Made by a program: the position numbers and the translations under genes. A DNA stretch of 64,000 nucleotides from Achromobacter mucicolens (GTDB lineage Bacteria > Pseudomonadota > Gammaproteobacteria > Burkholderiales > Burkholderiaceae_B), in contig NZ_CADIJP010000018.1 in assembly GCF_902859725.1 (NCBI RefSeq), forward strand, positions 62,001-126,000, read 5' to 3'. The notes below the pieces were generated by a model. It had not been told where the DNA came from. It did no database searches and worked only from the letters and a program-made list of their open reading frames with translations. Every line of letters begins with the position of its first letter. Position 1 is the first letter of the stretch. Shown here in pieces: positions 53,329 to 62,864 of the stretch.

Positions 53329-54171
53329 GTGATTCACCACCCTGCAGCTCCCTCGAACCCCGCATCCCGCAGCGGGTCGGTTTTGCGCGTGGTCATCGCG
53401 CTTTTTGCCGTCATCGTCATCGCTGGTTGCAGCGGGGCGGACAGCAAGTACGACAAGACCACCAACTGGAGCGCAGAACAACTCTACGCTGACGCCAAGG
53501 CCGAAATGTCGTCGGGCGGCTGGAAGGAAGCGCGCGAGCGCCTGACCGCCATCGAAAGCCGCTACCCCTTCGGCGTCTACGCGCAACAGGCCCTGCTTGA
53601 ACTGGCCTACGTCAACTGGAAAGACGGCGAGAACGAACAGGCGCTTGCCGCCATCGACCGCTTCCAGCAGCTGTACCCCAATCACCCCGGCACCGATTAC
53701 GCGCTCTACCTGAAGGGCCTGATCAACTTCACGCCGGCCAGCGCCTTCATGAGCAACCTTACCGGCCAGGATCCGGCCGAGCGCGACCCCAAGGGCCTGC
53801 GCGCGTCCTATGACGCCTTCACCGAGCTCATCAAGCGCTACCCGGAAAGCAAGTACAGCGTCGACGCCGAAAAGCGCGTGGCGTGGCTGGTCAACACCAT
53901 CGCCATGAACGAAGTCCACGTGGCCCGCTATTACTACGAGCGTGGCGCCTACGTGGCCGCCGCCAACCGCGCGCAGACCGTCATCACCGACTTCGAGGGC
54001 GCCCCCGCCACCGAAGAAGCGCTCTACCTGATGGTTCAGTCGTACGACAAACTGAACATGACGGACCTGAAGAACGACGCGCAGCGCGTCTACGACAAGA
54101 ACTTCCCGAACAGCGAGTTCCGCACCAAGGGCCTGAAGGCCGACAAGAGCTGGTGGAATCCCTTCAACTGA
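53329..54171 (+). CDS. bamD: outer-membrane protein assembly factor BamD (ComL)
   Basis: 280-residue lipoprotein with the lipobox IAGC at Cys34 and TPR repeats (SRYPFGVYAQQALLELAYVNWK, IKRYPESKYSVDAEKR). An essential part of the Bam complex that folds beta-barrels into the outer membrane. The start is GTG at 53329; the following residues give a rather long n-region (about 19 residues) before the hydrophobic stretch. Divergent from rluD with a 53-base gap and followed by a terminator. Confidence 0.95.
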   Translation: MIHHPAAPSNPASRSGSVLRVVIALFAVIVIAGCSGADSKYDKTTNWSAEQLYADAKAEMSSGGWKEARERLTAIESRYPFGVYAQQALLELAYVNWKDGENEQALAAIDRFQQLYPNHPGTDYALYLKGLINFTPASAFMSNLTGQDPAERDPKGLRASYDAFTELIKRYPESKYSVDAEKRVAWLVNTIAMNEVHVARYYYERGAYVAAANRAQTVITDFEGAPATEEALYLMVQSYDKLNMTDLKNDAQRVYDKNFPNSEFRTKGLKADKSWWNPFN

Positions 54172-54186
54172 TTCCGCTCGCATGGG

Positions 54187-54223
54187 AAGAAAAAAGCCCT
54201 TCAATATTGAAGGGCTTTTTTTT
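54187..54223 (+). terminator. terminator of bamD, bidirectional form
   Basis: AAAAAGCCCTTCAATATTGAAGGGCTTTTT forms an almost uninterrupted palindrome: stem GCCCTTCAA with TTGAAGGGC around a tight TAT-type loop, A run before and T run after. It lies 18 bases after bamD and serves the convergent helicase gene as well. Confidence 0.9.
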
Positions 54224-54273
54224 GCCTGGACGGCGCGAGGAGCGCCGTTTCCGGCAACCCTCGTTGCGTCGGT

Positions 54274-56364
54274 CTACTCGTCGTCCGGTCCGCGCTTGCG
54301 ACGGTAGAACGCCAGTACCTCTTCCAGCTCGCGCGTGCGCGCAAACGGCGGCAGACCGCGCCACAGGCGCTTGCCATAGGGCTTTTCCACCAGCCGGGCG
54401 TCACCCACCATCAGCACGCCCCAATCCGATTCCGTGCGGATCAGCCGGCCCGCGCCCTGCTTGAGCGAGATGGCGGCTTCCGGAAGCTGGTATTCCGCAA
54501 ACGGGTTGCCGCCCTGCGCGCGGCAGGCGCGCAGACGGGCCTCGATGACGGGATCGTCGGGCGGCGCGAACGGCAGCTTGTCGATCGCCACCAGCGTCAG
54601 CACGTCGCCCGGCAGGTCGATGCCTTCCCAGAAGCTGGCGCTGCCCACCAGCACAGGGTGCTTGAGTTTGCAGAAGCGGTCGAGCAGATCGCGGCGCGTG
54701 CCCTCTCCCTGCTTGAGCAGCGGCCAGTCATGGCCGGCATCGTCAAAGGCATCGGCCAGCAGATTGGCCACCTTGTCCACGGCACGCAGTGTCGTACAGA
54801 GCACCAGCGTGCCGCCCGGGCTGGCCTCAAGCAACGGCATGAGGGTCTGCACGAAGCGGTCCAGGAACTGCGGCGATTGGGGCTCGGGCATGCCGCGCGG
54901 CACGAACAGCAGCGCCTGCTCGGGGTAGTCGAACGGGGACTCCCACTTGCCGGTGCGCGCGGACTCCAGGCCAAGCTGGCTGGTGAAGTGCGTGAATTCA
55001 CCGTTCACCGACAGCGTGGCCGAGGTCATGATCCAGGCCTGGCCAGGCTTGCGGAATTTGGAGAAGGCCTGCGCCACCGACAGCGGCGCCGAATGCAGGC
55101 GCACGTGGTGCAGTCCGTGCTCGACCCAGCGCACGGCCGGGCCGGTCCATTGCTCGGCCAGCGCCGCGCCTTCGAGCAGGGCCGCGGGCGTGGAGGGACC
55201 GTCGCCGAGCGGGCTTTGCACGGGCGACTGGTCGTCGCGGCCCCAGCCCTCGTCGTCATGCGCGCCGGTACTGCGCCCGGGTGTGGCCCAGCGCTTGAGC
55301 TTGACCGAGATCTCGGCCCCCATGCGCGCGGCCGCGAGCAGGTCCGGATGTTTTTCGGCCACCGCGCCCAGCGCCTTGGTGGCGCTGTCCACGGCCTCGC
55401 GCAGCGACAGCAGCGCGACGTCGAATTCCTCGGGGTTGGGAATGGCCTCGAACGTGGCCTTGCGGCCCGGCATCTTGTCCAGCGGCGCACAGACCAGCCG
55501 CAATTCGCGCGCGGCGGTTTCCAGTTGGCGGCTGACGTCGCTCCATTTGGCGGCTTCGCGCGCGTAGGCAAGCCCCGCGACTTCCAGCGCGCGGCCAAAA
55601 TCCATGAGCTGGTGCGTGGACACGCTGTTGCCCAGAAAGCGCGTGGCGGTGTCGGGCAATTGATGGGCTTCGTCGAAGATGACGGTGTCGGCTTCGGGCA
55701 GCAGGTCCGTGACGCCTTCTTCGCGCAGCATCAGGTCGGCCATGAAGAGCGCGTGGTTGACGACGACGACGTCGGCCTCTTGTGCCTGGCGGCGCGCCTT
55801 GACGACGAAGCAGTCGCGGATGCGCGGACATTCCTGACCCAGGCAGTTTTCGCGGGTGGATGTGACGCGTTGCCAGATGTCGGCGTCTTCGGGCACCTGC
55901 GCCAGGTCGCCGCGGTCGCCCGTTTTGGAGATGCCCGCGAACACCTGGATCTGGCGCAGCTGCTGGATTTCGGAGCGGGATTTGAGCGCGCGTTCGTCGC
56001 CCTGCAGGCGCTCCAGGTGGTAATGACACACGTAGTTGCCGCGGCCCTTGAGCAGCGCGGCCGTCACGGGCGCGGCCAGCGCCGCGCGCACGCGCGGCAG
56101 GTCGCGCGCAAAGAGCTGATCCTGCAGGGTGCGCGTGCCGGTGGAGATGAGCACCTTGCCGCCCTGGATGAAGGCGGGTACAAGATACGCCCAGGTCTTG
56201 CCGATGCCGGTGCCGGCCTCGGCCACCAGCGTGGCGCGGTCCTGGATGGCCTGGCCGATGGCCTGCGACAGTTCCACCTGCGATGGACGCGGCTTGTAGC
56301 CGGGCAAGGCCGTGGCCAGCGGCCCGTCCTCGTCAAAGAATTCGGATATGTCCAGGTCCAGCAT
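54274..56364 (-). CDS. DinG/YoaA-type ATP-dependent DNA helicase
   Basis: 696 residues, superfamily 2 helicase of the XPD/DinG group. Walker A AEAGTGIGKT (48-57), DEAH box FDEAHQLPD and the four-cysteine iron-sulfur set (YVCHYH, CLGQECP, RDC) are present, with the C-terminal LIRTESDWGVLMVGDARL motif. It should unwind DNA 5' to 3' in repair. The ATG at 56364 (MLDLDISEFF) begins the similarity; a longer frame starts in the gap toward tex. YoaA is the closer model than DinG by length. Confidence 0.92.
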   Translation of the reverse strand: MLDLDISEFFDEDGPLATALPGYKPRPSQVELSQAIGQAIQDRATLVAEAGTGIGKTWAYLVPAFIQGGKVLISTGTRTLQDQLFARDLPRVRAALAAPVTAALLKGRGNYVCHYHLERLQGDERALKSRSEIQQLRQIQVFAGISKTGDRGDLAQVPEDADIWQRVTSTRENCLGQECPRIRDCFVVKARRQAQEADVVVVNHALFMADLMLREEGVTDLLPEADTVIFDEAHQLPDTATRFLGNSVSTHQLMDFGRALEVAGLAYAREAAKWSDVSRQLETAARELRLVCAPLDKMPGRKATFEAIPNPEEFDVALLSLREAVDSATKALGAVAEKHPDLLAAARMGAEISVKLKRWATPGRSTGAHDDEGWGRDDQSPVQSPLGDGPSTPAALLEGAALAEQWTGPAVRWVEHGLHHVRLHSAPLSVAQAFSKFRKPGQAWIMTSATLSVNGEFTHFTSQLGLESARTGKWESPFDYPEQALLFVPRGMPEPQSPQFLDRFVQTLMPLLEASPGGTLVLCTTLRAVDKVANLLADAFDDAGHDWPLLKQGEGTRRDLLDRFCKLKHPVLVGSASFWEGIDLPGDVLTLVAIDKLPFAPPDDPVIEARLRACRAQGGNPFAEYQLPEAAISLKQGAGRLIRTESDWGVLMVGDARLVEKPYGKRLWRGLPPFARTRELEEVLAFYRRKRGPDDE

Positions 56365-56538
56365 TACAGCAGCCTTGTGTAGGGCCCCAAATGATACCCG
56401 CTGAAGCGCCGTTTTCCGGCTTGCGGCCCGCCGCAACGCCGCTGGCAGAGGGACGGATCAGTCCCTTCAGCCACGTTCCGTAACAACGGCTTATGGCACA
56501 ATCCGCCCCTTGTTTTCCCTTTTTGCCGTCGTATAGAG

Positions 56539-58911
56539 ATGTCTGAAACTTCCACTATCACGAACGTCGCCGCCGGCGTCGACAACGCCCGCATCGTCGC
56601 CCAGCTCGCCACCGAGCTGGGTGCACGCGCCTCTCAAATCGCTGCGGCGGTGGAACTGCTGGATGACGGCGCGACCGTGCCCTTCATCGCCCGCTACCGC
56701 AAGGAAGCGACCGGCGGTCTGGACGACACCGTGCTGCGCAACCTGGAAGTCCGCCTGGGCTACCTGCGCGAGCTCGAAGACCGCCGCGGCGCCATCCTGG
56801 AATCCATTTCGCAGCAAGGAAAGCTGACGGCCGAACTGCAGCAGGAAATCGCTTCGGCCGACACCAAGCAGCGCCTGGAAGACTTGTACGCGCCGTACAA
56901 GCCCAAGCGCCGCACGCGCGCCCAGATCGCCCGCGAGGCCGGCCTGGAACCCCTGGCCGACGCCATCCTGGCCGATCCCGCCTGCGATCCCGCAGCCCTG
57001 GCCGCGCAGTACCTGAATCCCGAAGCCTCCATCAACGACGCCAAGGCGGCGCTCGATGGCGCGCGCGACATCCTGGCCGAACGCTACGCGGAAAACGCCG
57101 ACCTGCTGGCCGACATGCGCGAGCACCTGTGGTCCACCGGCCTCGTGTACTCGAAGATGATCGAAGGCAAGGAAACCGAAGGCGCCAACTTCCGCGACTG
57201 GTTCGACTTCAACGAGCCGCTGCGCACCCTGCCCTCGCACCGCATCCTGGCGCTGCTGCGCGGCCGTCAGCAAGGCGTGCTTGAACTGCGCCTCGGCCTG
57301 GAAGCCGACCTCGAAGCGCAGACGCCGCATCCGTGCGTGGCCCGCATCGCCAACTTCCTGAAGCTGGGCAATGGCCTGTTCGCGCTGGACGCCACGCCGC
57401 GCGCGCGCTGGCTGGGTGAAGTCTGCCGCTGGACCTGGCGCGTGAAGCTCCTGACCGCCTTCGAAAGCGAACTGATCGGCCGCCTGCGCGAAAGCGGCGA
57501 AGCCGAGGCGATCCGCGTGTTCGCCGCCAACCTGAAAGACCTGCTGCTGGCCGCCCCCGCCGGTCCCAAGGCCGTGCTGGGCCTGGATCCCGGCATTCGC
57601 ACGGGCTGCAAGGTCGCGGTCATCGACCAGACCGGCAAGGTCGTCGACACCACCACCGTGTACCCGTTCGAACCGCGCCGCGACCGCGACGGCACGATCA
57701 ACACGCTGGCCGCGCTGGTGGCGCGCCACAAGGTGGACCTGATCGCCATCGGCAACGGCACGGCTTCGCGCGAAAGCGAAAAGCTCGTGGGCGACATGAT
57801 GGAGCGTTTCCCCGACCTGAAGGTCACTCGCGTCGTCGTGTCCGAGGCAGGCGCGTCGGTGTATTCCGCATCGGAAACCGCCGCCCAGGAATTCCCCGAC
57901 CTGGACGTCACGCTGCGCGGCGCCGTGTCCATTGCACGCCGTCTGCAGGACCCGCTGGCCGAATTGGTCAAGATCGACCCCAAGGCCATCGGTGTCGGCC
58001 AGTACCAGCACGACGTCAACCAGCGCGAACTGGCGCGTTCGCTGGACGCGGTGGTCGAAGACTGCGTGAACGCGGTGGGCGTGGACGTGAACACGGCATC
58101 GGCCGCGCTGCTGGCCCGCGTGTCGGGCCTGAATTCGCTGCTGGCCAAGAACATCGTCGCCTTCCGCGACGAGAACGGCGCGTTCCCCACCCGCGACATC
58201 CTGCGCAAGGTGCCGCGCTTTGGCGACAAGGCGTTTGAACAGGCCGCGGGCTTTCTGCGCATCCCCAACGGCGACAACCCGCTGGACGCGTCGGCGGTGC
58301 ACCCGGAAGCCTATCCCGTCGTCGAGCGCATCGTCGCCAAGATCAAGACCGAGGTGAAGCAGATCATCGGCCAGCGCGAGGCCCTGAAGGGTGTGTCGCC
58401 GTCCGACTTCACCGACGAGCGCTTCGGCCTGCCCACCGTGAAGGACATCTTTGCCGAGCTCGAAAAGCCCGGCCGCGACCCGCGCCCGGAGTTCAAGACG
58501 GCGCAATTCAAGGAAGGCGTGGAAACGCTGAACGACCTGTATCCCGGCATGGTGCTGGAGGGCGTGGTGACCAACGTGGCCAACTTCGGCGCGTTCGTGG
58601 ACATCGGCGTGCACCAGGACGGCCTGGTGCATATCTCGGCGCTGGCCGAAAAGTTCGTGAAGGACCCGCGCGATGTGGTTCGCGTGGGCCAGACGGTCAG
58701 CGTCAAGGTGCTGGAAGTGGACGCCGCGCGCAAGCGCGTGGCGCTTACCATGCGCCTGAACGACACCGCCGCGCCGGCCCGCCGCAGCGCCGATGCGCCC
58801 AAGGGCGGCGATCGTCCCCGCCGCCAGGGCGATGGCGGCCGCAACGCGGGTGGCGCGGCCGGATCGATGAACAGCGCCATGGCCGACGCGTTCGCCAAGC
58901 TCAAGCGCTGA
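56539..58911 (+). CDS. tex: Tex transcription accessory protein
   Basis: 790 residues with the Tex order: N-terminal helical region with [15 protein letters not shown], YqgF-like RNase H fold domain ([18 protein letters not shown] near residue 355), helix-hairpin-helix (about 500-560) and an S1 RNA-binding domain (about 665-735, [22 protein letters not shown]). The tail is a low-complexity Arg/Gly/Asp segment. A nucleic acid binding protein related to Spt6 that affects toxin gene expression in Bordetella, from which the name comes. Followed by a terminator. Confidence 0.96.
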   Translation: MSETSTITNVAAGVDNARIVAQLATELGARASQIAAAVELLDDGATVPFIARYRKEATGGLDDTVLRNLEVRLGYLRELEDRRGAILESISQQGKLTAELQQEIASADTKQRLEDLYAPYKPKRRTRAQIAREAGLEPLADAILADPACDPAALAAQYLNPEASINDAKAALDGARDILAERYAENADLLADMREHLWSTGLVYSKMIEGKETEGANFRDWFDFNEPLRTLPSHRILALLRGRQQGVLELRLGLEADLEAQTPHPCVARIANFLKLGNGLFALDATPRARWLGEVCRWTWRVKLLTAFESELIGRLRESGEAEAIRVFAANLKDLLLAAPAGPKAVLGLDPGIRTGCKVAVIDQTGKVVDTTTVYPFEPRRDRDGTINTLAALVARHKVDLIAIGNGTASRESEKLVGDMMERFPDLKVTRVVVSEAGASVYSASETAAQEFPDLDVTLRGAVSIARRLQDPLAELVKIDPKAIGVGQYQHDVNQRELARSLDAVVEDCVNAVGVDVNTASAALLARVSGLNSLLAKNIVAFRDENGAFPTRDILRKVPRFGDKAFEQAAGFLRIPNGDNPLDASAVHPEAYPVVERIVAKIKTEVKQIIGQREALKGVSPSDFTDERFGLPTVKDIFAELEKPGRDPRPEFKTAQFKEGVETLNDLYPGMVLEGVVTNVANFGAFVDIGVHQDGLVHISALAEKFVKDPRDVVRVGQTVSVKVLEVDAARKRVALTMRLNDTAAPARRSADAPKGGDRPRRQGDGGRNAGGAAGSMNSAMADAFAKLKR

Positions 58912-58936
58912 TCCGCCGATCCGCTGCCCTGCCCAG

Positions 58937-58968
58937 ATCCCGGCGCCCGATGCGCCGGGATTTTTTTT
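58937..58968 (+). terminator. terminator of tex
   Basis: ATCCCGGCGC (58937-58946) pairs with GCGCCGGGAT (58952-58961) around a five-base loop, followed by a run of T residues to 58968, 26 bases after the tex stop. Confidence 0.92.
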
Positions 58969-59042
58969 GCACTGCTAATGGAGCAAGCAGCTGGACTGCA
59001 TGCGCGACGGCGCGGATTGCCCGCGCCGCCTTCGGCTGCCGT

Positions 59043-60398
59043 TTATTCCTGCGCCAGCGACAACAGTGCTTCGCGGGTGCGGGCGAGGCGCGCCGCGGGC
59101 TCACCCTGCATGCCCTCGGGCGCGGTGGCGACGGTCACGCCATCGATCACCGCCGCATAGCCTTCTGCCTGCGCCTGCAGGACGCTGTCAGCAGGTTCGG
59201 ACTGCAGCCGGCGCATCAGGGCGCCCGCTTCCTTGGGATCGGCAAAGCGCTGCGACAACAGCAGTTCCTCGCCGTCGGCCGCCAGCAGGCGGAACCGGAA
59301 GCCGCCGTCCTCGTCACGGAAGCTGACGAAGCGCGCGCCCTTGGATTTTTCCTTCTTGCCCTGCGCGCCTTTGCCGGCCGAAGCGGCTGCGCTCAGGTTG
59401 CGCAGGCCCACGGCCTCGCGCAGTTCCTGCATGAAGGGCACCGCAAGCTTGCGCGCCTTGGCCGCGCCGGCTTGCAGGATGTCTTCGATGCGGCCCGGGT
59501 TGGCCATCAGGTCGACGTACTTTTCGCGCATCGGCGCAAGCAGCGCTTCCAGGTGCTCGAACAGCGCCTGCTTGGCGTCGCCCCAGCCCATGCCCGCTTC
59601 GAGCTGCTGGCGGAACGCCGCCGATTGCTCGGACGTGGCGAACGCGCGGTACAGCGTGTACAGGTGGGAGGATTCGGCATCCTTGGGTTCGCCGGGCTCG
59701 CGCGAATCGGTCACGATGCGCATCACCGAGGCGCGCAATGCGCTCTTGCCGCCTTCGAACAGCGGAATGGTGTTGTTATAGCTCTTGGACATCTTGCGGC
59801 CGTCCAGCCCCGGCAGCGTCGCCACGTCTTCTTCGATGACCACTTCCGGCAGCGAGAAATAGTCGCGTCCGTACAGGTGGTTGAAGCGCTGCGCGATGTC
59901 GCGCGCCATTTCCAGATGCTGGATCTGATCCCGGCCCACGGGCACCTTGTTGGCGTTGAACATGACGATGTCGGCCGCCATCAGGATCGGGTACGAGAAC
60001 AACCCCATGGTGATGCCGTCGTCCGGATCCACGTTCTTGGCCACGTTCTGGTCGACCGACGCCTTGTACGCATGCGCCCGGTTCATCAGGCCCTTGGCGG
60101 TCACGCAGGTCAGCAGCCAGCTCAGTTCGGGGATTTCAGGAATGTCCGACTGGCGATAGAACGTCACGCGTTCGGCATCCAGGCCGACCGCCAGCCAGGT
60201 GGCGGCGATTTCCAGGCGCGAGCGCGCGACGCGTGCCGGATCGTCGCACTTGATCAGCGCGTGATAGTCCGCCAGAAAGAAGAATGCGTCGACGCCGGGC
60301 TGCGTGCTGGCCTGCACCGCCGGACGGATCGCGCCCGCGTAGTTGCCGAGATGGGGGGTTCCAGTCGTGGTGATGCCGGTAAGGACGCGGGTATTCAT
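59043..60398 (-). CDS. trpS: tryptophanyl-tRNA synthetase with C-terminal extension
   Basis: 451 residues. Class I synthetase core (1-330) with the HIGH-type motif TGTPHLGNY and KMSKS; charges tRNA-Trp. After about residue 350 a linker rich in Ala, Gly and Lys leads to an extra domain, [20 protein letters not shown]...[18 protein letters not shown], that resembles the DUF1508/YegP fold. Most TrpS proteins end near residue 335, so about 110 residues are additional; related Bordetella-type enzymes appear to share this length. Convergent with tex. Confidence 0.94.
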   Translation of the reverse strand: MNTRVLTGITTTGTPHLGNYAGAIRPAVQASTQPGVDAFFFLADYHALIKCDDPARVARSRLEIAATWLAVGLDAERVTFYRQSDIPEIPELSWLLTCVTAKGLMNRAHAYKASVDQNVAKNVDPDDGITMGLFSYPILMAADIVMFNANKVPVGRDQIQHLEMARDIAQRFNHLYGRDYFSLPEVVIEEDVATLPGLDGRKMSKSYNNTIPLFEGGKSALRASVMRIVTDSREPGEPKDAESSHLYTLYRAFATSEQSAAFRQQLEAGMGWGDAKQALFEHLEALLAPMREKYVDLMANPGRIEDILQAGAAKARKLAVPFMQELREAVGLRNLSAAASAGKGAQGKKEKSKGARFVSFRDEDGGFRFRLLAADGEELLLSQRFADPKEAGALMRRLQSEPADSVLQAQAEGYAAVIDGVTVATAPEGMQGEPAARLARTREALLSLAQE

Positions 60399-60481
60399 GA
60401 GGCGAGAAGGCGGTTGCTAGGGGAAGCCGTCAGTGTAACGTGCCGCAGCGCGGCCCTGCCCGCCCGCAACGCAGCCCGCGC

Positions 60482-60805
60482 CTACCAGACCGCCAGCACG
60501 GGCGCGGCCAGCGCGCACAGGCCGCCCGCGGTCAGCGCAGCGCGCGGACGGAAGGTCAGGAACCAGATCAGCAGCAGGCCGGCGATGCTGAGAATGCCGA
60601 TCCATTCGACCGTCCCGTAGCTCCAGCCCCAGACTGCCGCGGACGCCCACAGCGACAGCGCAAGCGCCGTCCAGCCGAACAGCCGCAACGGCAGCCGATG
60701 ACGGCGCGGCAAGGCGCGGTCGAACAGATCTTCGTAGTGACGGTCCATGGCCAGGCACAGAGCGGAAAACCCGGCATAGGCCAGGCAGAAGGCGGCAAGC
60801 GTCAT
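60482..60805 (-). CDS. DUF3325 small membrane protein
   Basis: 107 residues with three hydrophobic segments and the opening AFCLAYAGFSALCLAMDRHYE, typical of DUF3325. Such proteins sit behind PepSY-domain and siderophore-receptor genes in beta- and gamma-proteobacteria. The start overlaps the PepSY gene stop by four bases. Function unknown, iron-linked by context. Confidence 0.87.
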   Translation of the reverse strand: MTLAAFCLAYAGFSALCLAMDRHYEDLFDRALPRRHRLPLRLFGWTALALSLWASAAVWGWSYGTVEWIGILSIAGLLLIWFLTFRPRAALTAGGLCALAAPVLAVW

Positions 60806-62481
60806 GGCGTATCACCTCGCGGTTCGAAAGCGGTGCGGTGCACGGCGGCCGCCACGGCGGGGTCGTGCGGGGCGGGCGCAGCGGCGGCGGACTTGACTGC
60901 CTCGGCGCGCGGCTTGCCCGCGGATCTGGCGGGCGCCTTGCGGGCCCGCGCAGCCTTCTGCGCCATCCATGCGAAAAACAGGGCGCTTGCCAGGCACGTC
61001 AGGTCAAAACCCGCCATCACCCAGTCGCCCTGCGGCAACGAGACGCCCAGGTGCCGGTCGGTGGTCAGCGCATTGACCACGGGCACCAGGGCCAGCGCGG
61101 CGGCGGCCACCGCCAGCAGGTCCTGCCATTTACGCCGCTGGAATAGAAACGCATAGACCAGCGACAGACCCCAGGCGATGAAGAAGGCGCGCACCTCCCA
61201 GACCTGGCGGCCGGGCATGTCGGCCGGCAGCAGCCGGTTGGCCAGGAATACCGCCGCAACGCCGAACACGACCCCCGCGATGGTGCCCGCGTTCAGCCCG
61301 TCCACCAGGCGCAGCGAGAACGCTTCGCGCGCGTCGCCCGGCCGGGCCTTCTGGCGGCGCTTGGCGATCCACAGCACCAGGCCCGTGGCCACCATGGCCG
61401 TGCCGGCCAGGCTGACGATGAAATACAGCCAGCGCAGCACCGGTTCGGCGAACAGGCCCAGGTGCAGGCCGGTGATCACGCCGGCGGTCAGAGCGGTGGC
61501 GCTGCGGCCGGCCTCGGACTCCTGCAGCGCGCCCGTCACCCCGTCAAAGCGCATGAACGGCGCCATCAGCCCGTACGACACGCCGTCGCCCACGTGGCGG
61601 CTGATGGTGATGGTGGCGCCCGCGTCATTGGGATTGTTGACGGTCACCCGGCCGACGCGGCCTTGCCACTGCTGCTCGGCCTGCTCCACCAATGGTGCAA
61701 TCGCGACCAGCGGCGCGGGCTGGTTCAGCGGCGGCGTGACCTTGAAGGCCTTGAAGACCTCGTTGGTGTAATCGCGCGGATTGTCGTACACGGCCTGGAT
61801 GCCTGCCGGCATCAGCATCACCATGAACAACACCAGGCCGCTGAAGGTGATCATCAGGTGAAACGGCAGGCCCAGCACGGACAGCACGTTGTGGCCGTCC
61901 ATCCAGGCGCGCTGGCCGCCCTTTCCGGGCCGGAAGGTAAAGAAATCAGCAAAGATCTTCTTGTGCGTGATGATGCCGCTGATGATCGCCACCAGCATGA
62001 ACATGCCCGCGATGCTGGCCAGCCAGCGTCCCCACGGAAACGCGGTTTCCAGCTCGAAATGGAAACGGTAGAAGAAGTCGCCGCCGCGGGTCTGGCGCGG
62101 CGTCACGGCCTGGCCGGTGGCCGCGTCCAGCTTGACGCGCACGAAACCGCGCTCGCCCGGCTTGGGCTTGGGGGTCTGGTACAGCAACTGGATGAGAGGC
62201 TCGCGGTCCGAAGGCGGCGTGATGAACCAGCGCTTGGCATCGGGCGCGTTTTCCGCCAGATAGCGCTGCGCCGTGGCGACGGCCTGAACGGCGGGCGCCG
62301 GCTGCACCTGGATCTCGGGCTGCATCCAGCGCGTGATCTCGGGCCGGAAGAAGGCCAGCGAGCCGGTCAGGAACATCGCGAAGAGCACCCAGCCGAAAAT
62401 CAGCCCGGCCCACGTATGCAGCCAGGACATGGACTGACGCAGGCCCTCTTCGCCGGGATGCCTGGTCTTGGCCGCCTTCAT
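60802..62481 (-). CDS. PepSY-associated transmembrane protein (siderophore-utilisation type)
   Basis: 559 residues. The opening SMSWLHTWAGLIFGWVLFAMFLTGSLAFF and the later MDGHNVLSVLGLPFHLMITFSG are the PepSY_TM pattern, with a large periplasmic loop between and further helices at the C-terminus. Relatives act as inner-membrane reductases for ferric siderophores; the conserved His residues (LHTW, LPFH, GLHLGL) could hold heme. ATG at 62481 overlaps the upstream DUF3649 stop by four bases. Confidence 0.88.
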   Translation of the reverse strand: MKAAKTRHPGEEGLRQSMSWLHTWAGLIFGWVLFAMFLTGSLAFFRPEITRWMQPEIQVQPAPAVQAVATAQRYLAENAPDAKRWFITPPSDREPLIQLLYQTPKPKPGERGFVRVKLDAATGQAVTPRQTRGGDFFYRFHFELETAFPWGRWLASIAGMFMLVAIISGIITHKKIFADFFTFRPGKGGQRAWMDGHNVLSVLGLPFHLMITFSGLVLFMVMLMPAGIQAVYDNPRDYTNEVFKAFKVTPPLNQPAPLVAIAPLVEQAEQQWQGRVGRVTVNNPNDAGATITISRHVGDGVSYGLMAPFMRFDGVTGALQESEAGRSATALTAGVITGLHLGLFAEPVLRWLYFIVSLAGTAMVATGLVLWIAKRRQKARPGDAREAFSLRLVDGLNAGTIAGVVFGVAAVFLANRLLPADMPGRQVWEVRAFFIAWGLSLVYAFLFQRRKWQDLLAVAAAALALVPVVNALTTDRHLGVSLPQGDWVMAGFDLTCLASALFFAWMAQKAARARKAPARSAGKPRAEAVKSAAAAPAPHDPAVAAAVHRTAFEPRGDTP

Positions 62482-62786
62482 GCCGCCCCCACGAGCCGGT
62501 GCGCGAGGAACATACCGCCCAGCAGCGCGGCGGGGACCAGGATGCCCGCCCACGCGCGCCAGGCGTTGCGCGTGGCGAACACCCAGATCACCCCGCAGAC
62601 ATAGACCACGAAGGACAGCAACTGCGCCGCGGTCACGGCATCGGGCCGCCCCAAGGGCAGCCAGACCGCCAGACAGGCGGCCGCCGCCGAGGCCAGGGCA
62701 TAGCCGCCCAGGATGGCGGCCGTTGCGCGGGAGAATACGGCCAATCGGTAGCGCATCATGCCTGCGCCGGCTGCGGGAGCTTTCAC
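62478..62786 (-). CDS. DUF3649 small membrane protein
   Basis: 102 residues with three transmembrane helices and the segment RYRLAVFSRATAAILGGYALAS, typical of DUF3649. The open frame starts with GTG at 62786; internal ATGs at 62759 and 62756 fit the family start better, though their ribosome site is weak. First gene of a DUF3649-PepSY-DUF3325 operon that follows the siderophore receptor. Confidence 0.82.
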   Translation of the reverse strand: MKAPAAGAGMMRYRLAVFSRATAAILGGYALASAAAACLAVWLPLGRPDAVTAAQLLSFVVYVCGVIWVFATRNAWRAWAGILVPAALLGGMFLAHRLVGAA

Positions 62787-62827
62787 GGGAGTTCTAGGTG
62801 GTTGCGGGGACGTGGCCGGCCTGAATT

Positions 62828-62845
62828 ATAACGATTCTCGTTAAT
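62828..62845. promoter_or_regulatory. candidate Fur box
   Basis: ATAACGATTCTCGTTAAT is an imperfect palindrome (AACGA...TCGTT on either strand) of the size and AT-rich pattern of Fur operators. It lies between the end of the siderophore receptor gene and the start of the DUF3649-PepSY-DUF3325 operon, in the right place to give that operon its own iron-repressed promoter. Confidence 0.5.
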
Positions 62846-62864
62846 ACAGGAACGGCCAACCTGC

